This document shows, piece after piece, positions 8,882-17,009 of a stretch of DNA of 28,775 nucleotides. Source of the stretch: Pseudomonas eucalypticola (lineage in GTDB: Bacteria > Pseudomonadota > Gammaproteobacteria > Pseudomonadales > Pseudomonadaceae); NCBI RefSeq assembly GCF_013374995.1, contig NZ_CP056031.1, positions 1 to 28,775 on the forward strand. The letters are read 5' to 3'. Both the position numbers and the translations under genes were made by a program. The notes beneath the pieces were generated by a model. That model searched no databases, was not told the origin of the DNA, and was given only the letters and a program-made list of their open reading frames with translations. Positions within the stretch are counted from its first letter, which is position 1; every line of letters starts with the position of its first letter.

Positions 8882-10792
8882 ATGCTGCTTAATGAACTGG
8901 ATAGTTATAAGGCTAAGGTTAGCGCGTTTGCCGCGCTGGCTGCCTTGGCTGTGGTTATGGGCTTGTATCTGGCTGGGTATTTCTTCCTTTACAAGATCGG
9001 AGAACATCCGTACGCCGCTACCCCAAAAACGATTATTGATTACTGGGTGTATTACGGCGATCAGCCTTTAGTGAAAAAATGGTTGTCCATTTGTTCATTT
9101 GCCGGGTTCGTACCGGCAATCATTGTTATTGGCTTGTGCGTGGCTCCGATCAATCGCAAGTTGCATGGTGATGCCCGGTTTGCCACTACGGCGGAAATCA
9201 AACGCAACAAGCTCCTGGGCCAGCATGGTTTCATTATCGGCAAATGGAAAGGAAAGTTCCTCATGCTGGCAGGTCAGCTTGGCGCGCTTCTGGCGGCGCC
9301 GCCTCGCTCCGGTAAGGGCGTCGGGGTAGTCCAACCCAACATGCTTAGCTGGCCTGATAGCGTGGTTTTGCTGGATGTACGGCAAGAGTCGTTCCGCCTT
9401 ACCTCGGGGTTCCGTGCGACCTTTAGCGAAGTGCACCTGTTCAACCCCGTTGACCCTGACTTACGCACCATGCAATGGAATCCCTTGGATTACGTTTCCG
9501 ATGACCCCATGCTGCGTGTCAATGACTTGCAGAAAATCGGCAACATGCTGTCGCCCGATCCTGCGGACGGCGATCCATTTTGGCCCGCGTCCTGCCGGAC
9601 CCTATTCCTGGGCCTAGCCCTGTATGTATTTGAAACGCCTTCATTGCCGCGCACGTTCGGGGAGATTGTTCGCCAAATCATGTTTGGCGAGGGTGAAACA
9701 GTGGGGGAACACTGGAAGGAAATTATTGAAACCCGCGACCAGTCGCCAACACCACTTAGCTCCGCGTGCAAAGCCGCCCTGTATGACTTCATTTTCACCA
9801 GCGGTAATACTCAATCGTCTATTCGTAAGACCTTCACGGCTAAGCTGGAACTTTGGCTAAACCCGCTGATTGACGCTGCCACCTGCCGAAGTTCGTTAGA
9901 CCTACGCCGTATGCGCCGCGACAAAATATCAGTGTACATCGGTATCAAACCGAAAGACCTGGACTACCTATCACTCATTATCAACCTGTTCGCGCAGCAG
10001 ATTGTTGAACTGAACATGGATCAGATGCCGGAAGATAATCCCGAGCTGAAATATCAATTGGGCTGGATCATGGACGAATTCACCGCGCCTGGCCGTATGC
10101 CTGTGATCGCTAAAGCAATCGGCTACCTGGGCGGCTATAACATTCGCCCATTCATTATTGTGCAATCTATCTCCCAACTGGTTGCAACCTATGGCCCGGA
10201 GGTTGCGAAGACAATTATTGAATGCTTGGGCGCGGAAATCGTATATGCCCCGAAGAACAAAGAGCATGCCCGCACAGTTTCTGAAATGCTGGGCGACACC
10301 ACGATAAAGGTAAAAACCCACTCGCGGCCAAAATTTGATTTGAAAGGTGGTTCTACCAGCACCTCAGAACAAAAACGCGCATTGCTGTTACCACAAGAAG
10401 TCCGTCAAATCGGCAAGAAGCGTCAAATCGTCTTTATCGAAAATATGAACGCAATCCTTTGCGAGAAAGTTTTCTACTACAAGGAAAAGGTTTTCAAAAA
10501 GCGTTTGCTGCCGCCGTATGTTCAACCACAAGCTGAGTACACTCCCCCGCCGCCCCGAGTGGCAAAACCCAAGCCAAAGCCAAAAGCCGATGAAGTTACC
10601 GAAGTGAATGGCCAGCTTGTTAAGTTCGTTGATCGGGAAATTGAAGTAAAAGACATTGACAACCTGGATAAACTATCCCTGACGGATTACAATATTGACT
10701 TCGCAAAAATTGAAATCCCCGATAACGAACCTGCCACTGACGAGGAAATGAAAGAACTGTTTAGCTCATTTGTGAATTCAATCGCTGACTGA
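8882..10792 (+). CDS. virD4: VirD4/TraG-like type IV coupling protein
   Basis: A 636-aa coupling ATPase that delivers the relaxase-DNA complex to the T4SS channel. Start at 8882 follows TTAGGAGG 5 bases upstream; the in-frame extension into virB11 is rejected. Two N-terminal transmembrane helices (about 15-40 and 75-95), Walker A PRSGKG (141-146), Walker B WIMDEF (395-400), and the T4CP signature around PLxSACKAALYDFIF and FIIVQSISQLVATYG. The C-terminus has a Pro/Lys-rich linker (PPPPRVAKPKPKPK) followed by an acidic tail, the region that commonly sets substrate contact. Followed after 18 bases by the ankyrin-KfrB gene. Confidence 0.96.
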   Translation: MLLNELDSYKAKVSAFAALAALAVVMGLYLAGYFFLYKIGEHPYAATPKTIIDYWVYYGDQPLVKKWLSICSFAGFVPAIIVIGLCVAPINRKLHGDARFATTAEIKRNKLLGQHGFIIGKWKGKFLMLAGQLGALLAAPPRSGKGVGVVQPNMLSWPDSVVLLDVRQESFRLTSGFRATFSEVHLFNPVDPDLRTMQWNPLDYVSDDPMLRVNDLQKIGNMLSPDPADGDPFWPASCRTLFLGLALYVFETPSLPRTFGEIVRQIMFGEGETVGEHWKEIIETRDQSPTPLSSACKAALYDFIFTSGNTQSSIRKTFTAKLELWLNPLIDAATCRSSLDLRRMRRDKISVYIGIKPKDLDYLSLIINLFAQQIVELNMDQMPEDNPELKYQLGWIMDEFTAPGRMPVIAKAIGYLGGYNIRPFIIVQSISQLVATYGPEVAKTIIECLGAEIVYAPKNKEHARTVSEMLGDTTIKVKTHSRPKFDLKGGSTSTSEQKRALLLPQEVRQIGKKRQIVFIENMNAILCEKVFYYKEKVFKKRLLPPYVQPQAEYTPPPPRVAKPKPKPKADEVTEVNGQLVKFVDREIEVKDIDNLDKLSLTDYNIDFAKIEIPDNEPATDEEMKELFSSFVNSIAD

Positions 10793-10810
10793 CGCGGAAG
10801 GAACTTAAAT

Positions 10811-13048
10811 ATGGCTACTAAAGCTGATAAAGATGGTCTTGTAAAAGCGCTGCGTGAAAACCACGTTGATACTGCCTTGGCAATACTCGACGCAAGAAAA
10901 ACACTTAGCCCAAACATGAAAGAGCCATTGGAAAATGGCGTTCCTCTTTTACTTTCCGCTGTCCGTGGTCAACTATCGACCGGCGAAAAATTCAATGGGC
11001 AAATGCTCCTGGAAGGCCTGGTGTTGCGCGGCGTAGACGTGAACATGCGGTTGCCCTCGGGCAAAACTGCGCTGCATGAAACTGCCTTGACCGCACAAGC
11101 CGCCCGAACTCTTATTGAGGCCGGGGCTAACCTGGAGTCCAAGGTATCGAAATCGGACCTGGACGCTGGCCAGGTCAAAGGGGAAACCCCTCTGCTTGCG
11201 GCTATCAAGGCCAAGAATTCCGACGTGGCCAAGGTGCTGATTGAAGCGGGGGCCAACGTCAATGCCCGCGACCAGGACCGCGTTACGCCCCTGCACGCGG
11301 CGGCTGCCGCCAAAGATGGCCGCACGGCCAATCTCTTGATTCAGGCCGGGGCCGACATAAACGCTCGTACCGGCGACAAGGACAACGCCATTACCGCTGT
11401 GGAAGCCCTCAAGGAAAACGGCATTCCACTGATGGCCAAGGTCGCGGCCGCCGTCTCTGCTCGGGAAAATTCGGTTGAAAATGGCCAAGCCAGGGATGCC
11501 GAAATTGATCCCGAGGTGGTTGCGCTCGTAGCCCGCCAGCGGACTAGCCTGCGCCAAGCAGCGGCCAGAAGTGGCGCTGAACCTCTCCCAATTCAGCCCA
11601 TTGCTCCAGACCTTGAGCAACGGGCTAAGTTGCTTGAAACCATCGAGGCCGCCCAAGCTGGGCGCTCAGAGGCCTTTCCCATTCAACCAATCTCGCCCGA
11701 GCTGGATGGACAGGCCAGGGACTTCGCTACGCGCCGCCGCACGGATCTGGAGAACCAACGGGCAGCACCTACGCTGGAATCGGCAGACGCCGAAGCCAGG
11801 CTGTTTGCCGCTCGCCAGCGTGAACGGGTTCGCCTGGAGCGCGACAACCTGGGCCTGGACCAGCGCCCGCGTGATAGCGCGCCTCTGATCGGTGCTGAGG
11901 GCCGCGAAGCTGATAGCCCCGGCAAACCCATTCGGTTCGACAAGGAAGCGGCGCAGGCACGCGCACAGACCGTACCTGAGCATGTGAAATCACGCTTCGT
12001 CCAGGTGGATAACAAATTCTACTTCCCGGACAAGTCCCCGGCATTTGATGACAAGGGCCAGAAGCTGGCCACCAAGAGCGAAAACCAGGAAGTGATTGCC
12101 TCGATGGTGGACATTGCCAAGGCACGGGGGTGGGAAAAAATCACCGTCCGGGGTAGTGAGGAATTCCGCCGTGCCGCCTGGCTTGAGGCGTCCATGAACG
12201 GGCTTGAGGTCAGCGGTTACAAGCCTACCGCCATCGAGAAAGCCCACCTGGCCAAGCTGGTTAAGGAAACAGCACAAGAGAACAGCATCGAGCTGGGTAC
12301 CGAGCGGGCAAAAGCCGCTGGTTCGCGGTCGCTGACTCCACCTGCAGGTGAGCGCGGGGGGCCAGCGCAGCCTGCGGCAGCGGCTGCGCAATCCAAAGCC
12401 GAACGACCTGCCGACCTGCCGCGCATGAAAGACTTCACCATGCGCGATGGGGCTGTATCCGGCCAGTTGATCGAGCACGGCAAGGCGAATTACCAGTTCA
12501 ACGACAAGAAAGACCCGAGCTACTTCGTCAAGGTGCTAACTGAAAGCGGCGAGCGCACCGTATGGGGCAAGGATCTTGAGCGCGCCATGCGTGAAAGCCA
12601 GGCCAAACCTGGTGAAACCATCGGCCTGGAAAAAGTGGACACCAAAGGCGTCATTGCCAAGGAAAAAGTGTTCGACGATCAGGGCCAGGTGGTCGGCTCG
12701 CGGGACGTGGACGCGATTCGCAATACCTGGAAAGTGGGTTCGGTCGATAAGGCGAAAGCGTTTGTCTACGGCGACCGAAGCGAAGTTGTGAACAAACATC
12801 CCGACCTGGCACCGGCCTATGGCACGGTGGCCGCTGCGCACAAGTTCGCAGAAGCTACATGGCCGAACAACAAGGAGGAACAGGAACGCTTCGTAGCGGT
12901 AGCTCAACTGGCCATGGCTGAGCGCATCGCGCATGGCGACCCGGTACCGGCGCCGAAATTGCGGGAGGCTCAGGTAGTGAAGCAACAGGGGAAGGATCGG
13001 GAGCCAGCGGAGCCGCGTAAGGCCTCGCAGAAGGAGGCCGCCCGTTGA
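10811..13048 (+). CDS. Large polyvalent protein: ankyrin repeats + LPD7 + KfrB domain
   Basis: A 745-aa protein encoded between virD4 and virB1. Residues about 40-205 are ankyrin repeats (GETPLLAAIKAKNSDVAKVL, RVTPLHAAAAAKDGRTANLL, IQAGADINART). A charged helical region (205-390) contains an internal duplication (LPIQPIAPDLEQ / FPIQPISPELDG). Residues about 391-486 fit the LPD7 domain (FYFPDKSPAF, GWEKITVRGSEEFRRAAWLEA) and about 538-637 the KfrB domain (GQLIEHGKANYQFNDKK, SYFVKV, VWGKDLERAMRES). Such polyvalent proteins are known from plasmids and are thought to travel with or protect incoming DNA; the function here is unknown. The ankyrin N-terminus is an uncommon partner and suggests protein binding in the recipient. 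RBS AAGGA precedes the ATG. Confidence 0.85.
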   Translation: MATKADKDGLVKALRENHVDTALAILDARKTLSPNMKEPLENGVPLLLSAVRGQLSTGEKFNGQMLLEGLVLRGVDVNMRLPSGKTALHETALTAQAARTLIEAGANLESKVSKSDLDAGQVKGETPLLAAIKAKNSDVAKVLIEAGANVNARDQDRVTPLHAAAAAKDGRTANLLIQAGADINARTGDKDNAITAVEALKENGIPLMAKVAAAVSARENSVENGQARDAEIDPEVVALVARQRTSLRQAAARSGAEPLPIQPIAPDLEQRAKLLETIEAAQAGRSEAFPIQPISPELDGQARDFATRRRTDLENQRAAPTLESADAEARLFAARQRERVRLERDNLGLDQRPRDSAPLIGAEGREADSPGKPIRFDKEAAQARAQTVPEHVKSRFVQVDNKFYFPDKSPAFDDKGQKLATKSENQEVIASMVDIAKARGWEKITVRGSEEFRRAAWLEASMNGLEVSGYKPTAIEKAHLAKLVKETAQENSIELGTERAKAAGSRSLTPPAGERGGPAQPAAAAAQSKAERPADLPRMKDFTMRDGAVSGQLIEHGKANYQFNDKKDPSYFVKVLTESGERTVWGKDLERAMRESQAKPGETIGLEKVDTKGVIAKEKVFDDQGQVVGSRDVDAIRNTWKVGSVDKAKAFVYGDRSEVVNKHPDLAPAYGTVAAAHKFAEATWPNNKEEQERFVAVAQLAMAERIAHGDPVPAPKLREAQVVKQQGKDREPAEPRKASQKEAAR

Positions 13049-13674
13049 GGGGGCTAACCCTTGCCGTCCTACTGAGCGCGGCGCTGGTGGCCCCTGGGGT
13101 CGCCAGCGCCGGTGCGCAGGTAGAGGAACAGATTTCCACCTCAGTCCGCGCCGGTTTGGCCCTAGCAGTCAGTGACCAGGCCGCGCCCGAAGGGTCTTTT
13201 CTTTCCGTAGGGGCTAAGGATGCCTGGCTTAACGCACAATCCCCCCGCCTGGCCGAGTGGGTGCCTAACCAGGCTGAGCGGGAAAAGCTTCTGCTGACTG
13301 TGCATTACGAAGCAGTGCGCGCAGGCCTGGACCCCGAAATGGTTCTTGGCCTGCTGTACGTTGAAAGTCGCTTCCGCAAATATGCCGTTTCAAGCGCGGG
13401 TGCGCGGGGCTACATGCAGGTTATGCCCTTCTGGAACAAGGTCGTTGATCGTCCGGGCGATAACCTGTTTCACCTGCGTACGAACCTGCGTTATGGCTGC
13501 TCGATCCTGCGGCACTACCTGGACGCGGAGAACGGCGATGTATTCATGGCTTTAGGCCGGTATAACGGTAGCCGCGGCCAACGCGAATATCCCGACCTTG
13601 TGTTGAAAGCCTGGAAGCGGTACCAGCTTCCGGCCAGGCCCTCCCCTGTCACGCAATACGCCTCGGCAGAATGA
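13045..13674 (+). CDS. virB1: VirB1-like lytic transglycosylase, TTG start
   Basis: A 209-aa secreted lytic transglycosylase of the SLT family that opens peptidoglycan for the T4SS. Signal peptide cleaved near ASA22; catalytic motif LLYVESRF with Glu107-Ser108, then the conserved SSAGARGYMQVMP and ALGRYNGS blocks. The start is a TTG at 13045 that overlaps the stop of the preceding gene and has AAGGAGG 7 bases upstream; no in-frame ATG gives an intact signal peptide. VirB1 is last in this operon rather than first as in Agrobacterium. A strong terminator follows immediately. Confidence 0.92.
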   Translation: MRGLTLAVLLSAALVAPGVASAGAQVEEQISTSVRAGLALAVSDQAAPEGSFLSVGAKDAWLNAQSPRLAEWVPNQAEREKLLLTVHYEAVRAGLDPEMVLGLLYVESRFRKYAVSSAGARGYMQVMPFWNKVVDRPGDNLFHLRTNLRYGCSILRHYLDAENGDVFMALGRYNGSRGQREYPDLVLKAWKRYQLPARPSPVTQYASAE

Positions 13675-13700
13675 AAAAAGCCCCGATAACGGGGCTTTTT
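13675..13700. terminator. Bidirectional intrinsic terminator after virB1
   Basis: Perfect inverted repeat AAAAAGCCCC / GGGGCTTTTT with a 6-base loop (GATAAC). It ends the transfer operon on the + strand and, through its A/T flanks, also the converging minus-strand gene whose stop is at 13718. Confidence 0.93.
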
Positions 13701-13717
13701 CCTGCCTTCTCATACAG

Positions 13718-14026
13718 TCAACTAGCGCACCGAACTGCCTTCAAAGGGTACATAGTAGCGCTGCCGTCTACGTCGTCAGCGCGTACGCCCGTGATAGGCA
13801 CCAACAGGCTGTCGTCAAATATCGCGCCGCTCTTATAGGCAAAGCCATTAATGCAAACTGCCGATTCGCCGCTAGCTGTAGTGCCGTTCCAGACATGGAT
13901 AGTTGAGGCAGTGACAGTGAAGGCGGGCAGCGTCTTTTGATGGCCTGCTACCCAGCCCGCTACGGCGAACGACACACAACTAATTGCGATGGCGGCCACT
14001 GCTAATGGTTTCGCCTGAACTGTCAT
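13718..14026 (-). CDS. Hypothetical membrane-anchored/secreted protein
   Basis: A 102-aa protein of unknown family. Residues about 8-28 (AVAAIAISCVSFAVAGWVAGH) form a signal anchor or signal peptide; the rest is a polar, Thr/Ser-rich domain with two Cys (AVCINGFAYKSGAIFDD; RCAS at the end) and probably periplasmic. The ATG overlaps the upstream gene's stop (ATGA) and has GGAGG 8 bases upstream, so it is the last gene of the minus-strand operon that starts at 15334. I do not recognise a function. Confidence 0.7.
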   Translation of the reverse strand: MTVQAKPLAVAAIAISCVSFAVAGWVAGHQKTLPAFTVTASTIHVWNGTTASGESAVCINGFAYKSGAIFDDSLLVPITGVRADDVDGSATMYPLKAVRCAS

Positions 14027-14613
14027 AGTTGCGCCCTCCGCCGATTTTCCTCGCTCACGGCTGTGCTTACCAGGGACAGCAGGCGCTCTAGCGGCGCGTC
14101 GACAGCCGCGCCAAGGTAACGAACCGTGCTTACATCGTAGGTCTTGCCATTGGCCGACACCTGGATCACGTATTGCCAGGTCCGTATGTCTTCCCCCACT
14201 GCAATGCCTGGCCTCGGGTGAACCTCTTCAATCGCCGCCAGGCGAATCCAGCGGCGGGCACCTGCATACCGGTCAGGTAATTGCTTTTCCACCGCTGGAG
14301 TCACCTGGAGCCATATAGCGGGCTGGCCATGGGTGACTATGCCGTCGCCGCCCAAACGGTCGAGGAGTACCCCCATGAGGACGGCAAAGGCGTCTTCGCC
14401 CATATCCCGGATATTTGGTACCCACTCTGCAAGTTCCTCGCGGCGTGCCGATAGCAGGCGGTCGTAAATATCGTCGGGGGACAGTTCGTGAGGGGTGATT
14501 TTGGAAAAGTCGGCTTTGATAGCTTCGATGACTGCGCTAGCAGTGCCCTGCCAAATGATTCCATCAATGTCTTCGGCGGCAGTGCCCTGCCAGGTGGATT
14601 TATCGTCGGTCAT
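14023..14613 (-). CDS. Hypothetical protein (196 aa)
   Basis: Unknown family. The start at 14613 is preferred to the longer reading because GAGGAAAG lies 6-9 bases upstream, and the extension to 14685 would run through the inverted repeat at 14636-14695. The N-terminus carries a short internal duplication (TWQGTAAEDIDG / IWQGTASAVIEA). The middle (about 80-140) is hydrophobic-aromatic (AFAVLMGVLLDRLGG, WLQVTP) and the C-terminal half is beta-rich. No signal peptide or membrane segment is evident, so it is probably cytoplasmic. Coupled by ATGA to the downstream gene. Confidence 0.7.
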   Translation of the reverse strand: MTDDKSTWQGTAAEDIDGIIWQGTASAVIEAIKADFSKITPHELSPDDIYDRLLSARREELAEWVPNIRDMGEDAFAVLMGVLLDRLGGDGIVTHGQPAIWLQVTPAVEKQLPDRYAGARRWIRLAAIEEVHPRPGIAVGEDIRTWQYVIQVSANGKTYDVSTVRYLGAAVDAPLERLLSLVSTAVSEENRRRAQL

Positions 14614-14635
14614 GCTTACTTTCCTCTCCAATGAA

Positions 14636-14695
14636 ACACAGCATCTTGTGTCGATCGCAGCTGCCGGCGGCGGCTTTTGACACAAGATGTTGTGT
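14636..14695. repeat. Inverted repeat upstream of the 14613 gene
   Basis: A 17-base arm at 14636-14652 (core CATCTTGTGTC) is matched by its complement at 14679-14695 (GACACAAGATG) with 16 of 17 positions pairing, separated by 26 GC-rich bases. It lies between two genes of one minus-strand operon, so it may be an operator for an internal promoter or an RNA processing/stability hairpin. Confidence 0.7.
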
Positions 14696-14720
14696 GTAAG
14701 TCCCTGGCTCGCGCCTGGGG

Positions 14721-14951
14721 CTATTTTGCCGTATTCCAGCGTTCAAAGGCGGCGATAATTGCCGGGTCAACGTCAGCGGTTGCGGTAAAACTCTGGTGGT
14801 AATGCAGCATTAGGCCGAACAAATCGGCCATCAATGAGGCGTCAGGGTGCAGGCGGTGATTGTTGCCACTGGCGGGATGCTGGTCGCAGCAACGCACCAG
14901 GGCGTTTTGCAGATCTGCGCGGGTGATGGTGGCGGTTTCAGTCACGGTCAT
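14721..14951 (-). CDS. Hypothetical protein (76 aa)
   Basis: Small soluble protein of unknown family (begins MTVTETATITRADLQNAL). ATG at 14951 is chosen because GAGGA lies 9 bases upstream; the longer reading to 15095 has no ribosome-binding site and overlaps the upstream gene extensively. Mostly helical with a double Cys (VRCCDQH) and a His-rich stretch (HHRLHPDASLM, MLHYHQSF). Second-from-middle gene of the 15334-13718 operon. No function can be assigned. Confidence 0.65.
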   Translation of the reverse strand: MTVTETATITRADLQNALVRCCDQHPASGNNHRLHPDASLMADLFGLMLHYHQSFTATADVDPAIIAAFERWNTAK

Positions 14952-14973
14952 GGCGGCTATCCTCATGAGGCTG

Positions 14974-15171
14974 TCAATGATCCTTTCTCGGCCCATGCGC
15001 CCCTGGCCGGTGGTCCTTGGCCTGGTTGAACGCAAACTGCAAGCTATCAAGGAAACGCGATGGCTGAAACGTGCAGAACGCTTGCACGTCCTCAAAGGGC
15101 AGTTGGGCCAGGTCGCAAACGCGGGTGCCCTTGACCCGCTCTATGGCCGCTTCTACGTGGCTAGTAGGCAT
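14974..15171 (-). CDS. Hypothetical protein (65 aa)
   Basis: Small protein of unknown function, overlapping the upstream gene by 11 bases, with GGGGG as the likely ribosome-binding site 6 bases before the ATG. It is amphipathic (HVEAAIERVKGTRVCDLAQLPFEDVQAF) with no membrane segment; the C-terminus is basic/His-rich. Support is its tight place in the operon and lack of an alternative ORF, so confidence is moderate. Confidence 0.55.
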   Translation of the reverse strand: MPTSHVEAAIERVKGTRVCDLAQLPFEDVQAFCTFQPSRFLDSLQFAFNQAKDHRPGAHGPRKDH

Positions 15172-15334
15172 GGGATGCCCCCTTTTTGCGAAGGCTGCGC
15201 CGCACGCGCTCTACGCTGATCTTGCCGCGTGTGTGCAAATCGACCCAGTGGGAACAACCGTTTATAGTGCCCTGGTAGATCACCTGGCCGCTCGCGTCCA
15301 GGACGTTAAAGAGCTGAGGTTTTGCGCGGTTCAT
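15161..15334 (-). CDS. Hypothetical protein (57 aa), first gene of minus-strand operon
   Basis: Starts at 15334 with TAGGAG 8 bases upstream; the in-frame ATG at 15361 lacks a ribosome-binding site. The N-terminal half is beta-like (QLFNVLDASGQVIYQGTI) and ends in a basic helix (SVERVRRSLRKKG). This resembles small plasmid/phage proteins with a beta-hairpin plus helix, but I cannot name the family. It leads a chain of overlapping genes down to 13718, and a palindromic element (15372-15391) stands in its promoter region. Confidence 0.6.
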   Translation of the reverse strand: MNRAKPQLFNVLDASGQVIYQGTINGCSHWVDLHTRGKISVERVRRSLRKKGASHAY

Positions 15335-15371
15335 AGATGCGTCTCCTAACAGAATACGCATTTATGATACG

Positions 15372-15391
15372 ACACTTATGGCAAAAGTGTT
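15372..15391. promoter_or_regulatory. Operator-like palindrome upstream of the 15334 operon (shared with 27336-27355)
   Basis: ACACTT and AAGTGT arms surround ATGGCAA; the 20-base block matches the one at 27336-27355 at 18 positions. On the minus strand a possible -10 TATCAT lies 17 bases after TAACAC, which would put the palindrome in the promoter spacer, a classic repressor position. Promoter assignment is tentative. Confidence 0.5.
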
Positions 15392-15413
15392 AGCAGGTTT
15401 TAGGCTTTTCTGC

Positions 15414-16049
15414 TCACACAGATATTGATTTTTTGTTGAGTTCTGCGCGTACCCGATAGACCGTCGCTATCCCAACATCGCAAAGCTTGGCTATGTCTGC
15501 CATCGCGAGGTTCTCTTTCAACCGGCGCTCGATGGCCGTCCACTTGTCCTGGTTGCGCCCGCGCCCGCCGACCTTCTCCCCTCGGCGCCTTTTGTTGGCC
15601 AGCCCCTCTCTGATGCGCTCTACGCGCTTCTCCTGGTCAATGCGCGCCTGGGTGGCCATGAGGTCTAACAGCAGGTCATTGATGATGGTCAGGAACTGCC
15701 CGGTAATGTCGTTCCCGCCGATAAGCATGTGGGTAGTGGGAAGGTCTGCCACTACCAGGCGCATGCCTTTGTCTTCGATCATCTGGCGCAGGCGGCGCCA
15801 GTCCGCGTGCGTAAGCCGTGACAGCCTATCTACGCTCTCACATAGCAGCACGTCGCCATGGGCGGCTTCTTCAAGCAGCCGCCTAAGCTCAGGCCGCTCT
15901 AACTTGGTCCCGGAAATGGTATCTGCGTAGGTGGCGACAATGGCCAGTTCTCGCTGTGCTGCGAATTGCTCCAGCGCAAACAAGGCGCGTTGTTCGTCCT
16001 GGTCTTTTGTACTGGCGCGCAGGTATAGCCGACATTGGCTGTTTATCAT
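15414..16049 (-). CDS. Serine recombinase / resolvase
   Basis: A 211-aa small serine recombinase of the resolvase/invertase family. Catalytic motif YLRASTKDQD with nucleophile Ser13; conserved VDRLSRLTHADW and the E-helix MATQARIDQEKRVERIREGLANKRRRG; C-terminal helix-turn-helix (MADIAKLCDVGIATVYRVRAEL). Plasmid resolvases turn multimers into monomers for stable inheritance; invertase function is possible. Its own promoter and a palindrome lie upstream (16072-16088), a plausible res subsite. No transposase or terminal repeats accompany it, so it looks like a backbone multimer-resolution gene. Confidence 0.92.
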   Translation of the reverse strand: MINSQCRLYLRASTKDQDEQRALFALEQFAAQRELAIVATYADTISGTKLERPELRRLLEEAAHGDVLLCESVDRLSRLTHADWRRLRQMIEDKGMRLVVADLPTTHMLIGGNDITGQFLTIINDLLLDLMATQARIDQEKRVERIREGLANKRRRGEKVGGRGRNQDKWTAIERRLKENLAMADIAKLCDVGIATVYRVRAELNKKSISV

Positions 16050-16071
16050 TTATCTACCAACTGATTAGGTG

Positions 16072-16088
16072 AACGATAACCTATCGTT
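16072..16088. promoter_or_regulatory. Palindrome upstream of resolvase, candidate res subsite/operator
   Basis: AACGATA-ACC-TATCGTT, a perfect 7-base inverted repeat 23 bases upstream of the resolvase ATG, inside an AT-rich stretch bounded by TACC (16054) and GGTA (16095). Resolvases usually bind dyads next to their own gene and repress it; the site fits that but three subsites are not clearly resolved. Confidence 0.45.
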
Positions 16089-16180
16089 TGACTAGGTATG
16101 TTCTGGCAAATGATAAAGCAGCGCGGCGCCTGTCGGCACTCTCATTTGGGTAGAGTATTTGATAAGCCGGTAAGGGGGTG

Positions 16181-16411
16181 TTACCAGGTGAGTTCGTCGT
16201 CTGCGTAACCGTAACGCTCGCGCATCGCTCGTTCGTCCAGTACCGCTTGTGAGGGCTTGCGGGGGTACGCGGTGATACGAATGTGGACCGGCCCTGAATA
16301 CCCCTTAGCCCGTGCGAGCTGTTCCGCCTGGGCGCGTGTAGGGGCGCCCCACTCGACACCATCAAGCCCAGCGCGGGGGTCAATGAAATAGAAGTATTCA
16401 GAATGGCCCAT
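16181..16411 (-). CDS. Hypothetical protein (76 aa)
   Basis: Starts at 16411, where the ATG overlaps the stop of the upstream gene (TAATG) and GGGGGAAA serves as ribosome-binding site. The longer frame to 16564 is antisense-like to that gene and is rejected. Sequence features: aromatic N-terminus (HSEYFYFIDPRAG), then TRAQAEQLARAKGYSG and an acidic/aromatic C-terminus (RYGYADDELTW). No membrane segment. Last gene of the 17809-16181 operon; function unknown. Confidence 0.65.
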   Translation of the reverse strand: MGHSEYFYFIDPRAGLDGVEWGAPTRAQAEQLARAKGYSGPVHIRITAYPRKPSQAVLDERAMRERYGYADDELTW

Positions 16412-16650
16412 TATTTCCCCCGGCGTGCTGGGTATGGATCTGGCGCCCGCGATACTGCTTGCTCTGCTACGTGGTCGCGGCCTACGTCTACGCGAATGTC
16501 CAGGGCAGCCCCGGAATACCATACATCGCTGCCTTGAACACGGACTGCGCGAGCGCGTAGCCACTGATAGCGGTCGGCGTTGCGCTTCAATTCGTCCAGG
16601 GTGGCGGGATCTATTTCTACCAGGGGTGCAAGATCATTCGCGGTAGCCAT
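16411..16650 (-). CDS. Hypothetical phage-like small protein (79 aa)
   Basis: Contains DELKRNADRYQWLRARAV near residues 18-35, a pattern (D/E-xx-RY-x-WLR) recurring in short uncharacterised phage and plasmid proteins; the remainder is a poorly structured basic tail. AGGGGC precedes the ATG. It is the penultimate gene of a minus-strand operon with overlapping ends. No role can be given. Confidence 0.65.
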   Translation of the reverse strand: MATANDLAPLVEIDPATLDELKRNADRYQWLRARAVRVQGSDVWYSGAALDIRVDVGRDHVAEQAVSRAPDPYPARRGK

Positions 16651-16660
16651 GTGAAAGCCC

Positions 16661-16996
16661 CTACGAATTTGCTTGTTGAGGTATGGCAGCGTGGATCTCG
16701 TCCATTAGGGCATTCCACTTAATCAACTCGTCAAACATCGCCCCTACGGCACCCAATGCGTGCTGCCGCTTTTTATATGTACGGTTCATGTGTTCCGGGA
16801 CGAAAAATAGATCCTCGCCAAAAGAGTAATCCATGAACCCAACGGTAACGCTGCCGTCGTCCTGGTCAAACATGCGGACTATTTCAAGCAGGTTGTCATA
16901 GCCTTTCATCTGCCACACTGCCAGGCTTTTTATGGCGTCCTCTTTCGGGACAACCTTGACCTGGACTGTTACATATTCGTCATGTTCATTGCTCAT
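16661..16996 (-). CDS. Hypothetical protein (111 aa)
   Basis: Soluble acidic protein of unknown family with AGGAGAG before the ATG. The N-terminus is beta-rich (EYVTVQVKVVPKEDA), the centre (NLLEIVRMFDQDDGSVTVGFMDYSFGEDLFFVPE) looks like a small alpha/beta fold, and the C-terminus is helical (MFDELIKWNALMDEIHAAI). Ten bases separate it from the downstream gene. Small acidic proteins in conjugative accessory operons are sometimes anti-defence factors, but there is no specific signature here. Confidence 0.65.
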   Translation of the reverse strand: MSNEHDEYVTVQVKVVPKEDAIKSLAVWQMKGYDNLLEIVRMFDQDDGSVTVGFMDYSFGEDLFFVPEHMNRTYKKRQHALGAVGAMFDELIKWNALMDEIHAAIPQQANS

Positions 16997-17009
16997 GGGG
17001 GCAACTCTC

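Noticed and set aside
10973..11656. 227-aa minus-strand ORF
   Set aside because: Antisense shadow of the ankyrin/KfrB gene, whose + frame has clear domains.
15414..16088. Resolvase as part of a Tn3-type transposon
   Set aside because: No transposase gene, terminal inverted repeats or target duplication could be found; fits a plasmid multimer-resolution gene.
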